A program made the translations under genes and the position numbers. From JAJCYL01 sp965206015 (GTDB taxonomy: Bacteria > Bacteroidota > Bacteroidia > Cytophagales > Cyclobacteriaceae): 64,000 bases of DNA. Shown in pieces: positions 25,717 through 34,801 of this stretch (position 1 is its first letter; each line of letters begins with the position of its first letter). The DNA lies in the NCBI GenBank assembly GCA_965206015.1, contig CBDBIW010000016.1, forward strand, positions 434,001 to 498,000, given 5' to 3'. Below the pieces are notes generated by a model. It was given only the letters and a program-made list of their open reading frames with translations. It was not told the DNA's origin and did no database searches.

Positions 25717-28164
25717 GATTTAACTAACTTATTGATAGTTTTTAAGGGTCAAACACTTGTGATCAGGACACTACTTTATTTATGTCTTTCCCTTGGTGTC
25801 GTTCATGGACAGGTAAGAAATGAACTCCTGTGGGCTCCAACATTGCATGATGACTCTGAGGAAGAATACAGACAGAATTATGCCCGAATTGTCAAAGCAG
25901 GCTTCAAGCTCGATCTTGAAGCCCTAAGCCAGGGAGATGTAGTTGCTTCTTTTACCACCTTGTCTACGCTGACAAGTAACATCCCAGGATCTTCCGATGG
26001 AATCTCTTTTAACTATAACGATCAAAATGGCAATGTAAAACAGGCCTTCATCAGTAGGGTGGATATTCACAAGCAGCTGAAAGAATGGCTAGAAATTTAC
26101 CTGGATGACATGCTGACCCGAATCAGAATTCGTGGTTCTGTTGAAGATTATAAGCAAAAAGAACGCAAGGAATTTCAACTGGTTTTGAAAGGAAAGAAAC
26201 TGGGAGTTAAATGGAAAAGTTACTCTTGGCCAATTGAAATAGGGAAAGTTCAAGATCTCAATAAGCAGTCTCCATACTCTCTTTCATTCATTTGCAAAAA
26301 TGTCCCCTATGCCAGTGTTGAATTCGACTCATTGTACTCCGATATTACGGCCGGTTTTCCGCAGCTAGATAATGAAGTCTGTGAGCCTTTTGACCGATTT
26401 ACTTACCATAAAAAATATTTTGGTCTCAATGACGAAGGAATGTCCTACCGACCTTATAGACCCAAATCCGGAATTAGTAGAAAGAAAAATTTCCGATTGT
26501 ATTTCGATAAAGCAAGCACCAGTTACAATAGAAAAGAGATTAATGACATTATTAAGTATCTCAATGACAGTAACCTGATGATTCGAACAGCCAAAGTTCT
26601 TGCCTTTGCATCGGTAGAAGGAGATTCAGCAATTAATATGAGACTTCAGGAAGAGCGAGCAATGGTTCTAATGGAAACATTAGAGAAAGCTAATAATGAT
26701 ACTATTGAGATAACGCTTCAAACCAGAGAAGACTGGAGTTTGTTTAATTCACAATTAAGTAAAACCCCTTTTCAGAACCGATACTCCCAGGAAGAATGGA
26801 AAGAGCTTTTTGAAAACGACTCCATTGAAGCACGATTCGAAAAATACCTTAGTAAACAACGCCGAGCCGAGCTCTTCCTTTCCTTAACCCAACGCTTGAC
26901 AGATGAACAAAAAGTAACAGTTGCTTTTGGAGATTTTAACAAAACAGTTGAAAGCTATAACCCCAATGCACGACATGACCAGCATTGGAATTTAATCAGG
27001 AGAGTCTTTTCAATAAAGAAATACCTCGAAATTCAGGCCATGAGAGGTATGGTAGACAAAGAACACGTGTGCACACTCTTCCCTCCTTCTATCAATGAAT
27101 TTCACGTGGTAATGCTCTACGAAACGGCCAGAATAATGCGAAATGGACAGCTACCTGTCTGTGAAAATTTGAAAGATATTATTCTGGCAGCCCATTTTGC
27201 CGTACTTGACCTGATTCAAACTTATGGAAAAAACAGATTATATATACAGCAAGCTTTGGATGTTCAATCTTTTGCCTACGAGATGGTTGCTAAAGGAGAG
27301 GTGTCAAATTCCATACTCTGTCAACTCGACTATCCAGACCAGCCTTACTTCTATAATCTTATCCTAAACAAGCTATTTTTTCAGGAACATCAAGGTCGGG
27401 ATAGTTTTGATGACCTCCCTTGTTTGGAGAGTTACCTTGATACGGAAATCCCTCCTCAGCAGTTTTTCACTTCAATTGCCGACCCTATACTTGACTCAGA
27501 CGATAAACCTAAGAGCAACTACTATTATGTACTGAAAAAAATCGTTTTGGAGAATAATGAGTATGTCAAAAAACTGGTCCTTCGGTCCGACCATGTCATA
27601 CAGTTCGATATTTTCGAATTCCTGTTTTACAATCTGAACAATTGGTCCGTTTGGGACGGTAAACTGTTCGACGAAGAAGTTACACCAGAGATTATGGCTC
27701 AGCAATTACAACGGCTGCGCAGTATGAAGGCTTTAATTTGCCCCAACCAAATGAATTCTTTGACTTTGCTTTTCCACCTTAAAGTAATGCAGAGCTCGGT
27801 ATATAATGCACAAGCGACTGACTTAACTTCACAATCAATTGATTATATTTCTCACTATTATCAGGAGCATGCGGCCAAAATGAATGACAGACTTGCTTTA
27901 ATAATAGCCAAACAGATCATGGCAATGACGCCACTCTATTATAGAAATGAGCCCGCACACGAAGCATATGACGTCTTGAGGTTAAAGGATTGGAAAGAGC
28001 CACTAAAGGGCGAAGCACTCAACTATTATCTCAATCTTGTTAACCTAATTGCCAAAGATAGAAATGAACGAATGGCGGTGCTAAAGGCCAAGTATCGTGA
28101 AGGGGTCTGGGACTCCTTTTTCACAGGCAAGTACAGCATTCCCCAAAATTCATCTTACAGGTAG
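25714..28164 (+). CDS. Exported OmpA-like protein, paralogue B
   Basis: An 816-residue exported protein, paralogous to the one at 19139. Both carry an OmpA-C-like segment (here KVLAFASVEGDSAINMRLQE, about residues 292-311), a following helical segment around W-x-x-F/L, and a similar C-terminus (GVWDSFFTGKYSI against SWCSLFDTGGLSF). The signal peptide is IRTLLYLCLSLGVVHG; a GTG at 25759 would place it at the exact N-terminus, whereas the ATG at 25714 adds 15 residues and lies in a hairpin. A cell-envelope scaffold role is possible; its position after the T9SS plug gene is suggestive but no function is known. Confidence 0.75.
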   Translation: MDLTNLLIVFKGQTLVIRTLLYLCLSLGVVHGQVRNELLWAPTLHDDSEEEYRQNYARIVKAGFKLDLEALSQGDVVASFTTLSTLTSNIPGSSDGISFNYNDQNGNVKQAFISRVDIHKQLKEWLEIYLDDMLTRIRIRGSVEDYKQKERKEFQLVLKGKKLGVKWKSYSWPIEIGKVQDLNKQSPYSLSFICKNVPYASVEFDSLYSDITAGFPQLDNEVCEPFDRFTYHKKYFGLNDEGMSYRPYRPKSGISRKKNFRLYFDKASTSYNRKEINDIIKYLNDSNLMIRTAKVLAFASVEGDSAINMRLQEERAMVLMETLEKANNDTIEITLQTREDWSLFNSQLSKTPFQNRYSQEEWKELFENDSIEARFEKYLSKQRRAELFLSLTQRLTDEQKVTVAFGDFNKTVESYNPNARHDQHWNLIRRVFSIKKYLEIQAMRGMVDKEHVCTLFPPSINEFHVVMLYETARIMRNGQLPVCENLKDIILAAHFAVLDLIQTYGKNRLYIQQALDVQSFAYEMVAKGEVSNSILCQLDYPDQPYFYNLILNKLFFQEHQGRDSFDDLPCLESYLDTEIPPQQFFTSIADPILDSDDKPKSNYYYVLKKIVLENNEYVKKLVLRSDHVIQFDIFEFLFYNLNNWSVWDGKLFDEEVTPEIMAQQLQRLRSMKALICPNQMNSLTLLFHLKVMQSSVYNAQATDLTSQSIDYISHYYQEHAAKMNDRLALIIAKQIMAMTPLYYRNEPAHEAYDVLRLKDWKEPLKGEALNYYLNLVNLIAKDRNERMAVLKAKYREGVWDSFFTGKYSIPQNSSYR

Positions 28165-28178
28165 AACTTCTTTTCACT

Positions 28179-28215
28179 GTTGCAATGAATATTAAATTTG
28201 CGCCCACATTGCAAC
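28179..28215 (+). promoter_or_regulatory. -7 element and inverted repeat before trmB
   Basis: TAAATTTG at 28193-28200 matches the Bacteroidota -7 element 16 bases before the trmB ATG. It is framed by a perfect 9-bp inverted repeat, GTTGCAATG (28179-28187) and CATTGCAAC (28207-28215), which could be an operator or a small RNA hairpin. No -33 TTTG is seen at the right distance. Confidence 0.4.
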
Positions 28216-28216
28216 T

Positions 28217-28891
28217 ATGAGGAGTAAACTACAACACTTTAAAGAAAATTTTGAACGCGACAATGTCATTGAACCGGGGAAGGAGATTTACGGGAAAATC
28301 AAAGGAAAATGGAATGAAGTTTATTACAAAAATGATCATCCTATCGTACTTGAATTAGGATGTGGTAATGGAGAATATACTGTTGGACTGGCTGAGAATT
28401 TTTCACAAAAAAACTTCCTTGGTGTAGATGTAAAAGGAACCCGCATCTGGAGAGGCAGTAAAGATGCACTTGAAAAGAAACTTGTCAATGCTGCATTTTT
28501 AAGAACACAAATTCTACAAATACAGGATTATATAGCACCTCATGAAGTTTCAGAAATTTGGATTACGTTTCCAGACCCAAGACCAAGAAAGCGAGATGCT
28601 AAAAGAAGATTGACCAGTCCGCGTTTTTTGAACATCTATAAAGAGCTCGTCAGGGAAAACGGAATAGTCCATTTGAAAACCGATAATACGCCATTATTTG
28701 ATTATACATTGGAGATACTTCAAGGAATGGAGACTGAAATCAATGGCCTGATTCATACCCATGATTTATACAGTACAAATTTTTTAGAAGATCATTTTGG
28801 TATTCAAACAAGGTATGAAAAGATGTTTATGGATCAGGGAGAGAAAATCAAGTATTTACAATTCAGTTTTGTTACTAAGTTGGAAGAGTGA
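28217..28891 (+). CDS. trmB: tRNA (guanine-N7-)-methyltransferase
   Basis: A 224-residue SAM-dependent methyltransferase that modifies G46 of tRNA. The SAM site is VLELGCGNGEYTVGLAE (residues 46-62). The family-specific block EIWITFPDPRPRKRDAKRRL (about 116-135) contains the catalytic/tRNA-binding Asp, followed by LTSPRFL and LKTDNTPLFDYT. Length and start agree with the family. The open frame of the next gene overlaps its end, but that gene starts at 28944, 52 bases after the stop. Confidence 0.95.
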   Translation: MRSKLQHFKENFERDNVIEPGKEIYGKIKGKWNEVYYKNDHPIVLELGCGNGEYTVGLAENFSQKNFLGVDVKGTRIWRGSKDALEKKLVNAAFLRTQILQIQDYIAPHEVSEIWITFPDPRPRKRDAKRRLTSPRFLNIYKELVRENGIVHLKTDNTPLFDYTLEILQGMETEINGLIHTHDLYSTNFLEDHFGIQTRYEKMFMDQGEKIKYLQFSFVTKLEE

Positions 28892-28943
28892 AACTTCTAC
28901 CTTCCTGCTTCTAACTTCGTTTTCTAACTCCTATCTTCGAGCC

Positions 28944-29918
28944 ATGAAGTTGTCCCTGGTAATAACGGTACACAACGAAGAGGACAATATTGAACCACTA
29001 TTAACTTCAATTTCAGAATCTTTGGGTGGTTTCAATTATGAGGTGGTCTTCGTAGACGATGGCTCCACTGACAAGACAGTTGCCAATATTAAAGAGCAGA
29101 AAGATTCCAATGTAAGACTATTAATTCTTAATAGAAATTATGGTCAAACCGCAGCTATGACCGCCGGGATAGACCAGGCTTCGGGAGAATACATCATTAC
29201 CCTGGATGGCGATCTCCAGAACGATCCGGCAGATATTCCAATGATGGTCGAGCAACTTCAAAAAGAGAATTGTGATGTCGTTGCCGGTTGGAGAAAGAAT
29301 AGAAAAGATAACATTTTAAGAAAAATTCCCAGTGGTATCGCTAATTGTATTATCCGATGGCTGACCGGAGTTCATTTACAGGATTATGGCTGTACACTGA
29401 AGGTGTTTAAATCCGACATTGCCAAAAACCTGGGCCTTTACGGTGAGTTGCATCGTTTTATTCCTGTAATGGCTCATATGCAAGGTGCCAGTATGATTCA
29501 GGTGCCTGTAAACCATCGCCACCGAAAGTTTGGTGCTTCCAAATACGGCATTGGCAGGACGTTTAAGGTGGTCAGCGATTTAATGTTGATGGTGTTTTTT
29601 CAGAAATACCTACAGAAGCCGATGCATCTTTTTGGCACATTAGGACTATTTGCCTTACTCACCGGATCAGCGATTAGCACCTACTTATTAGTATTGAAGA
29701 TTAGGGGGGCAGAAATTGGTGGCAGACCGCTCCTAATCCTGGGCATTACCATGCTACTGGGTGGCATCCAGCTCATTACCATAGGTTTTGTGGCTGAACT
29801 AATTATCCGAACCTACTTTGAGTCCCAGGACAAAAAGACTTACCGGATAAAAGAAGTTTTCACAACGGACCAAGTTCAATCATCAGTTTCCAGCACCTCC
29901 AGGATGTCTGCCAGTTGA
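28944..29918 (+). CDS. GT2 glycosyltransferase with two C-terminal membrane helices (DPM1/ArnC-like)
   Basis: A 324-residue membrane glycosyltransferase. The GT-A domain has VITVHNEEDNI, VFVDDGSTD and the metal-binding ITLDGDLQNDP; the C-terminus has two transmembrane segments (LFGTLGLFALLTGSAIS and LLILGITMLLGGIQLITIG). This is the layout of polyprenyl-phosphate sugar synthases. It probably loads a sugar on undecaprenyl phosphate for envelope glycans. The ATG at 28944 begins right at the family N-terminus (KLSLVITVHNEE). Its end overlaps the convergent TrpF-like gene by 43 bases. Confidence 0.92.
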   Translation: MKLSLVITVHNEEDNIEPLLTSISESLGGFNYEVVFVDDGSTDKTVANIKEQKDSNVRLLILNRNYGQTAAMTAGIDQASGEYIITLDGDLQNDPADIPMMVEQLQKENCDVVAGWRKNRKDNILRKIPSGIANCIIRWLTGVHLQDYGCTLKVFKSDIAKNLGLYGELHRFIPVMAHMQGASMIQVPVNHRHRKFGASKYGIGRTFKVVSDLMLMVFFQKYLQKPMHLFGTLGLFALLTGSAISTYLLVLKIRGAEIGGRPLLILGITMLLGGIQLITIGFVAELIIRTYFESQDKKTYRIKEVFTTDQVQSSVSSTSRMSAS

Positions 29919-30451
29919 TCATAGTCTTTAAACCCCGGTTTTTCTTCAATACTGCCTTTTAAAGCAATTCCTTTAATTGTTGTATTTTCAAGAAATGAAA
30001 TGATATTCCCGGCATTTATATCATTTCCAATGAGAATGGGCTGGTGTCCGGAAAGGGTTTTCAATGATTCTATATCCACAAAATCATCTAACAAGTAATA
30101 TTGGACTCCTTCAACATGGGTCCCGGACAGAAGTTTCTCCAAACTATTCACCTGGAGAATTATCGGCAAGACAAGAGTTGAGATCAGATTTGTATCTGAC
30201 ATCTGTACCATATCCAATTTATAATCAGAAATAACTTTATTGATTACTTGGTGGCTAGCATTTCCAAATTCACCAACCAGTCGCACCCCTGAAATCCAAC
30301 CCGTTATTTCTTTAAAGCACTCCGGGGACACATAAGTATCAGCATCTGGATTCAGGTTAAATCCCAACATATCTACTCCCATTCCGGCGCAGTAACGAGC
30401 ATCGCTCAAATTGGTGATCTCCCCTACTTTAACCAACATTTTTAAGGCCAT
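29876..30451 (-). CDS. TrpF-like (phosphoribosylanthranilate isomerase-like) protein without the catalytic Cys
   Basis: A 191-residue TIM-barrel protein aligned by eye with TrpF: KVGEITNLSDARYCAGMGVD matches KVCGITxxxDAxxAAxAGAD, GFNLNPDADTYVSPE matches GFVFYPKSPRYVSPE, and YYLLDDF retains the Asp used as catalytic acid/base. However the catalytic Cys of KVCG is replaced (KVGE). No other trp gene is near. It may have a different function or be inactive as TrpF. ATG at 30451 chosen; an ATG at 30439 (MLVKVGE) fits TrpF even better. Upstream frame enters a repeat. Confidence 0.7.
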   Translation of the reverse strand: MALKMLVKVGEITNLSDARYCAGMGVDMLGFNLNPDADTYVSPECFKEITGWISGVRLVGEFGNASHQVINKVISDYKLDMVQMSDTNLISTLVLPIILQVNSLEKLLSGTHVEGVQYYLLDDFVDIESLKTLSGHQPILIGNDINAGNIISFLENTTIKGIALKGSIEEKPGFKDYDQLADILEVLETDD

Positions 30452-30465
30452 TTGTCTCAGATTAA

Positions 30466-30538
30466 CGTCATTGCGAGGAGTCCCAAGAGGACGATTTGGC
30501 AATCTCCTTTAGATTGCTTCGCTAATTTCTCAATGACG
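30466..30538. repeat. Imperfect palindromic repeat (CGTCATTGCGAG type)
   Basis: Begins CGTCATTGCGAGGAGTCCC and ends CTCAATGACG, with inner complementary pieces GGCAATCT and AGATTGC. This long imperfect palindrome resembles a dispersed repeat common in many bacterial genomes, usually between genes. It lies just upstream of the TrpF-like gene. Only one full copy is seen in this window. Confidence 0.6.
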
Positions 30539-30603
30539 AGTTTGTAATTATCATTCCAATGCAAGGTTATAAAAAGTTGCCTACTTGTGCGAAACCACAC
30601 CTG

Positions 30604-30634
30604 TTGTTAATCGCACTCTCACGTCCTAACTTTG
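30604..30634 (+). promoter_or_regulatory. Promoter upstream of mnmA
   Basis: TTG at 30604-30606 and TAACTTTG at 30627-30634, 20 bases apart, match the Bacteroidota -33/-7 elements. The mnmA start is about 125 bases downstream, leaving a sizeable leader with no recognised structure. Confidence 0.5.
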
Positions 30635-30759
30635 CACTCGTTCGGATTTGGAGTGACTAATGAAAAAACTCTAAACCCTGAACATGAAACCCTAAAAACC
30701 GTTAATTCTGTTTTTAGTATGTGAAAACCCAGGCTGTGAACCTGGCGAATTAGCAATTT

Positions 30760-31866
30760 ATGAGCAAAAAAGGACGCGTATTAGTAGCCATGAGCGGCGG
30801 CATCGATAGCTCTCTGGCTGCAGTATTACTTCATGAACAAGGCTATGAAGTAGTAGGAATGACCATGAAAACCTGGGATTATACCAATTCCGGAGGAAGT
30901 AAGAAAGAAACCGGCTGTTGCAGCCTGGAATCTATCAATGATGCACGAGACATAGCTGTCAATCTTGGGTTTCCCCATTACATTCTGGACATCAGGGAAG
31001 AATTTGGTGACTATGTAATTGATCACTTTACCAGTGAATACCTTGCAGGCCGGACTCCTAACCCTTGTGTTTTGTGCAATACGCATATCAAATGGGATGC
31101 ATTGCTGCGGAAGGCCGACAAGTTGGGATGTGATTACATTGCCACCGGTCATTATGCAACGCTTAAAGAGCAAGATGGCCGATACTTCATTGCCAGGGGC
31201 AAAGACTTGAATAAGGATCAAAGTTATGCGCTATGGGGAGTATCTCAGGCAAGCTTGAGTAGAACAATTCTGCCATTAAGTAATCTAACCAAACCCCAAA
31301 TCAGGGACATGGCCGAAGAACGCGGTTTCTTTGATCTCGTGAATAAGTCAGAATCCTATGAAATATGTTTTGTCCCAGACAATGATTATCGAGGGTTCCT
31401 AAAAAGACGAATTGAAGGCCTCGAAGAAAAAGTAAAAGGAGGCACTTTCGTTTTGGAGGATGGTACGAATGTCGGGGAGCATGAGGGATACCCCTTTTAT
31501 ACCGTGGGCCAACGTAAAGGACTCAAGATTGCACTTGGCTATCCCGTTTATGTGACAGAACTCAGAAAAGATACCAATGAGGTAGTATTAGGCACTTTTG
31601 ATGAACTCTCCCGTGACGGCATGTACGTGAAGCAGTTGAATCTATTAAAGTACCCTGATCTTAACGGACAGCGGATGGATACTACAACCAAAGTTCGTTA
31701 CAATGACGCCGGGGCACCTGCGGTGATAGAGCAAGCTGGTGATACCATGAAAGTATTTTTCGGTAAAGGTGTGAGTGCCATTGCCCCCGGACAAGCGGCG
31801 GTATTCTACGAAGGTGATGATGTGATTGGTGGTGGCTGGATCGTCAGTAGCTTTAATCAGAATTGA
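30760..31866 (+). CDS. mnmA: tRNA-specific 2-thiouridylase
   Basis: A 368-residue PP-loop enzyme that makes the 2-thio group of U34 in Lys, Glu and Gln tRNAs. The ATP pyrophosphatase loop is AMSGGIDSSLAA (residues 10-21). The catalytic cysteines are in NPCVLCN (about 102-108) and YEICFVPDND (about 203-212); GHYAT and YFIARGKDLNKDQSY are further family blocks. Length normal. A hairpin terminator follows at 31945. Confidence 0.97.
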   Translation: MSKKGRVLVAMSGGIDSSLAAVLLHEQGYEVVGMTMKTWDYTNSGGSKKETGCCSLESINDARDIAVNLGFPHYILDIREEFGDYVIDHFTSEYLAGRTPNPCVLCNTHIKWDALLRKADKLGCDYIATGHYATLKEQDGRYFIARGKDLNKDQSYALWGVSQASLSRTILPLSNLTKPQIRDMAEERGFFDLVNKSESYEICFVPDNDYRGFLKRRIEGLEEKVKGGTFVLEDGTNVGEHEGYPFYTVGQRKGLKIALGYPVYVTELRKDTNEVVLGTFDELSRDGMYVKQLNLLKYPDLNGQRMDTTTKVRYNDAGAPAVIEQAGDTMKVFFGKGVSAIAPGQAAVFYEGDDVIGGGWIVSSFNQN

Positions 31867-31944
31867 AGCAGATCATAACCTCCAAGGTTTAAAACCTTCG
31901 AAGGTTTCTTAAATTGGATCGCCGTTTACAAACGGTAAATAAAC

Positions 31945-31970
31945 ACCTGCCTGCCGACAAGGCAGGTTTT
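31945..31970 (+). terminator. Terminator after mnmA
   Basis: Stem ACCTGCCT / AGGCAGGT with a 7-base loop, followed by TTT. A second small hairpin (CCGTTT / AAACGG) lies just before it at about 31922-31935. Confidence 0.65.
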
Positions 31971-32104
31971 GTAAACATTCACAAATGCTTAAATGCAAGC
32001 TCCAGTTTGATTGAAGTCATCATTTGGGAATTATAGTAAATTATACCTGAAATGATATAAGTGGATATAGTCAACATTATTGACTGTACTCAATTGTGCT
32101 CAAT

Positions 32105-33595
32105 ATGAAAAATATGGGAATGGAAAATAAGGAAGTAAAAATTTGGAATGGAATTGAATTTAATGAGAATTGGGCGAATACTGACACTTCAAAATTTGAT
32201 GACTTAGCCCCAAGCTGGTATAAAAAGAGAAAGGAATTTGAAAAAAGCGATAGCGGGTATCAAGAATTTTTAGGTAGACTAAAAAGGCAACATGCAATTG
32301 AGACAGGAATTGTTGAAAAGCTCTATGATCTGTCTGAAGGAATTACACAGACACTGATAAAGGAAGGGTTTGTAGAAACCTATATTAGTCATAATGACAC
32401 CAATATACCGCCAAAAAAGCTCATGCAATACTTGCATGATCATTTTGAAGCGATGAACTTCATTTTCGACTTAGTTAAATCCAATCGGCCATTGACAGTG
32501 GGTTTTATTAAAGAACTGCACGATTTAGTCACTCAACACCAAGATTATGCAGAAGCGATAGATACATCAGGTAAAGTCGTGCAGGTTAAACTTCTAAAAG
32601 GCCAATTCAAAATTCATGAAAACAATCCAAAACGGGAAGATGGACAAGTTTTTATCTATTGCCCTCCTATTCATGTTGAAAGTGAAATGGACAAACTGAT
32701 TAGTATTTATGAAGGACAATCTGCTAAGGAGCTTAATTCAATTATTCTCTCTGCATGGGTCCACCATGCTTTTACACAAATCCACCCTTTTCAAGATGGA
32801 AACGGTAGGATTGCAAGATTGCTCGCAAGTCTAATTTTAATTAAAAAGGATCTCTTACCTTTTACAGTAACAAGAAAAGCTAAACCTACCTATATCAAAT
32901 CGCTTGAATCGGCAGATTCTGCTGAACCTCAAGAATTGGTCTCATTTTTCTCAACTGCGCAAAAGCAAAGCATTGAAGACGCACTCAACTTCAAAACAGA
33001 AAGAACTTCTAATAGCTTGGAGGATCTTGCCGGTATCTTTAATGAAAAAGCAGATAAAGCGATCTCTATACAGAAAGAACAAAGAGAAAAAGAACTGACC
33101 GCACATAGAAACCAAGTATTTGACTTCATGTACGATATCCTTGGTGATGTCGAGAAAAAATTGGAAAAATTAATCCCAAATAACAAAGTAAAAACAGGTG
33201 TTTCGAGCGTAAAACCAGACCAAGACAAATATTTTTGGTATACACACCAAATAACTGAGTACGCCTCAACTCACGCTTATTTCTTTAATCGCAATTTACC
33301 TAGGGGTTGGTTTGGTGTTCATTTCAGCCTGCCCAGAGACAGTAATTACAATCTTATTTTCACCGTTCACCACTATGGTTATGAAAATGATGTAATTGCT
33401 GTTGGTGCATTCATGGAGTTTTCAGAAAAAATTCAAAATGAAAAAGACGATAAGAAGTTAATACCAATTGATATTTCTCCATTTACTATTTCTCTTGAAC
33501 AACTACCTGGTAACGGAACAAAAGATAATTTGAATGAATACATTCATGACATTTTGAAGGTCGGTATGACTATCATTATCGATGAAATAAATTGA
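32105..33595 (+). CDS. Fic family protein (AMPylase-type) with long C-terminal extension
   Basis: A 496-residue Fic protein. The active-site loop HPFQDGNGRIARL begins at about residue 227, with the catalytic His first and the phosphate-binding Gly/Arg after it; the flap region FKIHENNPKRED lies about 50 residues before. Fic enzymes usually transfer AMP from ATP to a target hydroxyl. Downstream of the Fic domain there is a coiled region and then about 200 residues of unrecognised sequence, which may bind the target. The ATG at 32105 is preferred to the GTG at 32096. It stands alone between two hairpin/AT-rich regions, which suggests a single-gene cassette. Confidence 0.9.
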   Translation: MKNMGMENKEVKIWNGIEFNENWANTDTSKFDDLAPSWYKKRKEFEKSDSGYQEFLGRLKRQHAIETGIVEKLYDLSEGITQTLIKEGFVETYISHNDTNIPPKKLMQYLHDHFEAMNFIFDLVKSNRPLTVGFIKELHDLVTQHQDYAEAIDTSGKVVQVKLLKGQFKIHENNPKREDGQVFIYCPPIHVESEMDKLISIYEGQSAKELNSIILSAWVHHAFTQIHPFQDGNGRIARLLASLILIKKDLLPFTVTRKAKPTYIKSLESADSAEPQELVSFFSTAQKQSIEDALNFKTERTSNSLEDLAGIFNEKADKAISIQKEQREKELTAHRNQVFDFMYDILGDVEKKLEKLIPNNKVKTGVSSVKPDQDKYFWYTHQITEYASTHAYFFNRNLPRGWFGVHFSLPRDSNYNLIFTVHHYGYENDVIAVGAFMEFSEKIQNEKDDKKLIPIDISPFTISLEQLPGNGTKDNLNEYIHDILKVGMTIIIDEIN

Positions 33596-33633
33596 AATAC
33601 TTGGCAGCAAGGATTATAGTGTTAACCGCCCTA

Positions 33634-33999
33634 TCAGACGGCAACGCACCAATTCACACCATCGTGCCTAACTAAAAGGTTGATATTCACTTTAAATATC
33701 TCACAATAGAATCTTATGGGATCACATCCAATCAATTTGGCTATTCGATTGCTACTTGAAATGCCTGCGCTTGTGTCTGTAGGTATTTGGGGCTGGAAAC
33801 AAATTACGTCACGTTTGATACATAAAGCGGTTTTTACCTTGCTGATTTTTTCCTTAACAGGCTCGTATTCAAGTGAATAATTTACTTCTATTGATTTTCC
33901 AGCTAATACAGTGCTATCTGTCACCATGCTTAGAGAATCCTGTTGTTGAATGAGTGCTGATTGCTCACGTGGCGCACCGCACACTGCCCACATGACCAC
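33634..33999 (-). CDS. Small hypothetical protein, uncertain
   Basis: A 121-codon open frame starting with GTG. Its residue mix is plausible for a secreted or lipid-attached protein (WAVCGAP near the N-terminus, then a polar region), but the N-terminal hydrophobic stretch is too short for a proper signal. No family is recognised. It lies between the Fic gene and another hypothetical gene, both intact, with matching orientation to the latter. It could be a truncated gene. Confidence 0.35.
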   Translation of the reverse strand: MVMWAVCGAPREQSALIQQQDSLSMVTDSTVLAGKSIEVNYSLEYEPVKEKISKVKTALCIKRDVICFQPQIPTDTSAGISSSNRIAKLIGCDPIRFYCEIFKVNINLLVRHDGVNWCVAV

Positions 34000-34038
34000 A
34001 TTAAGAAGAGTATATGTGGGACTAATTTACCAGTAAAA

Positions 34039-34560
34039 TTATTCAGTAACAATCTTTCCTAATCCATCTACCGTCATCTCCGCTAGCCTCAGTCCACTCT
34101 CTTCTATCCAAAATTTGATACGAGTCCTTTGAGCTGCTCCTATATAATCACTAGAGCCGCCACTCCCTGGAATGTACTCGAATCTTACCGTGTACGACTT
34201 CCCGGCCTCAAAAAGTAGTGGTTCAAATGGTTCGACGGGTATGGCGATCTCCCCTTTCGCAACAAATCGGACCTGTATTTTATGATCGCCTGGGAGTAAC
34301 AAAATCTCTTTTACACCATCCATCAAGTTATTGCTGGAAATTTCTTCATCATTCACCGCGATAAAGTAGGCGTACTGTTTACCTAAATCGTCACTTACCA
34401 GACGTGCCACCTGTTCCCGGGGTTGTTCAGGCCCGTCATAGAGTTGGAGGGCAACAGGCTCCTTGTTTTTCTTTTTTTTCTTTTGAGCCTCTGAGACGGT
34501 AAATGTTAGCATTATGATAAGCGTACTGAGAAGTAGCTGGTTAAACTTTTTCATTGACAT
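34039..34560 (-). CDS. Secreted protein with YDGPE motif, PEGA-like
   Basis: A 173-residue protein with a signal peptide (LLLSTLIIMLTFTVSEAQ) followed by a lysine run. The mature part begins LQLYDGPEQPREQVARL and has a VKEILLLPGDHKIQVRFVA segment, a beta-rich arrangement like PEGA or surface-anchored small domains found in many Gram-negative bacteria. Function unknown. It starts with two close ATGs (34560 and 34554); either is acceptable. No operon partner is certain. Confidence 0.7.
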   Translation of the reverse strand: MSMKKFNQLLLSTLIIMLTFTVSEAQKKKKKNKEPVALQLYDGPEQPREQVARLVSDDLGKQYAYFIAVNDEEISSNNLMDGVKEILLLPGDHKIQVRFVAKGEIAIPVEPFEPLLFEAGKSYTVRFEYIPGSGGSSDYIGAAQRTRIKFWIEESGLRLAEMTVDGLGKIVTE

Positions 34561-34801
34561 AATTACTAATATCTAACTGTAAATAGATAGAGGCTATATC
34601 AGAATAACAAAAATTTTACACAAAATTTTATAAATTATACATTAGTATAGTGGTGATACCAAAGCTTGGCGTTTGGCTCCGCCGCCCAAAGGATGTTGGT
34701 GCAAATGGGGTTGAATATTTTTAGCCATTGAGACGGGGTAAGGTCTGGTCGAAGGAGCGGGTGATTTGAAATTAATGTCCTGAAATAGGTATTTTAGCAG
34801 T

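Noticed and set aside
30592..30759. Leader RNA or riboswitch before mnmA
   Set aside because: Long leader but no recognisable structure; only the promoter element is supportable.
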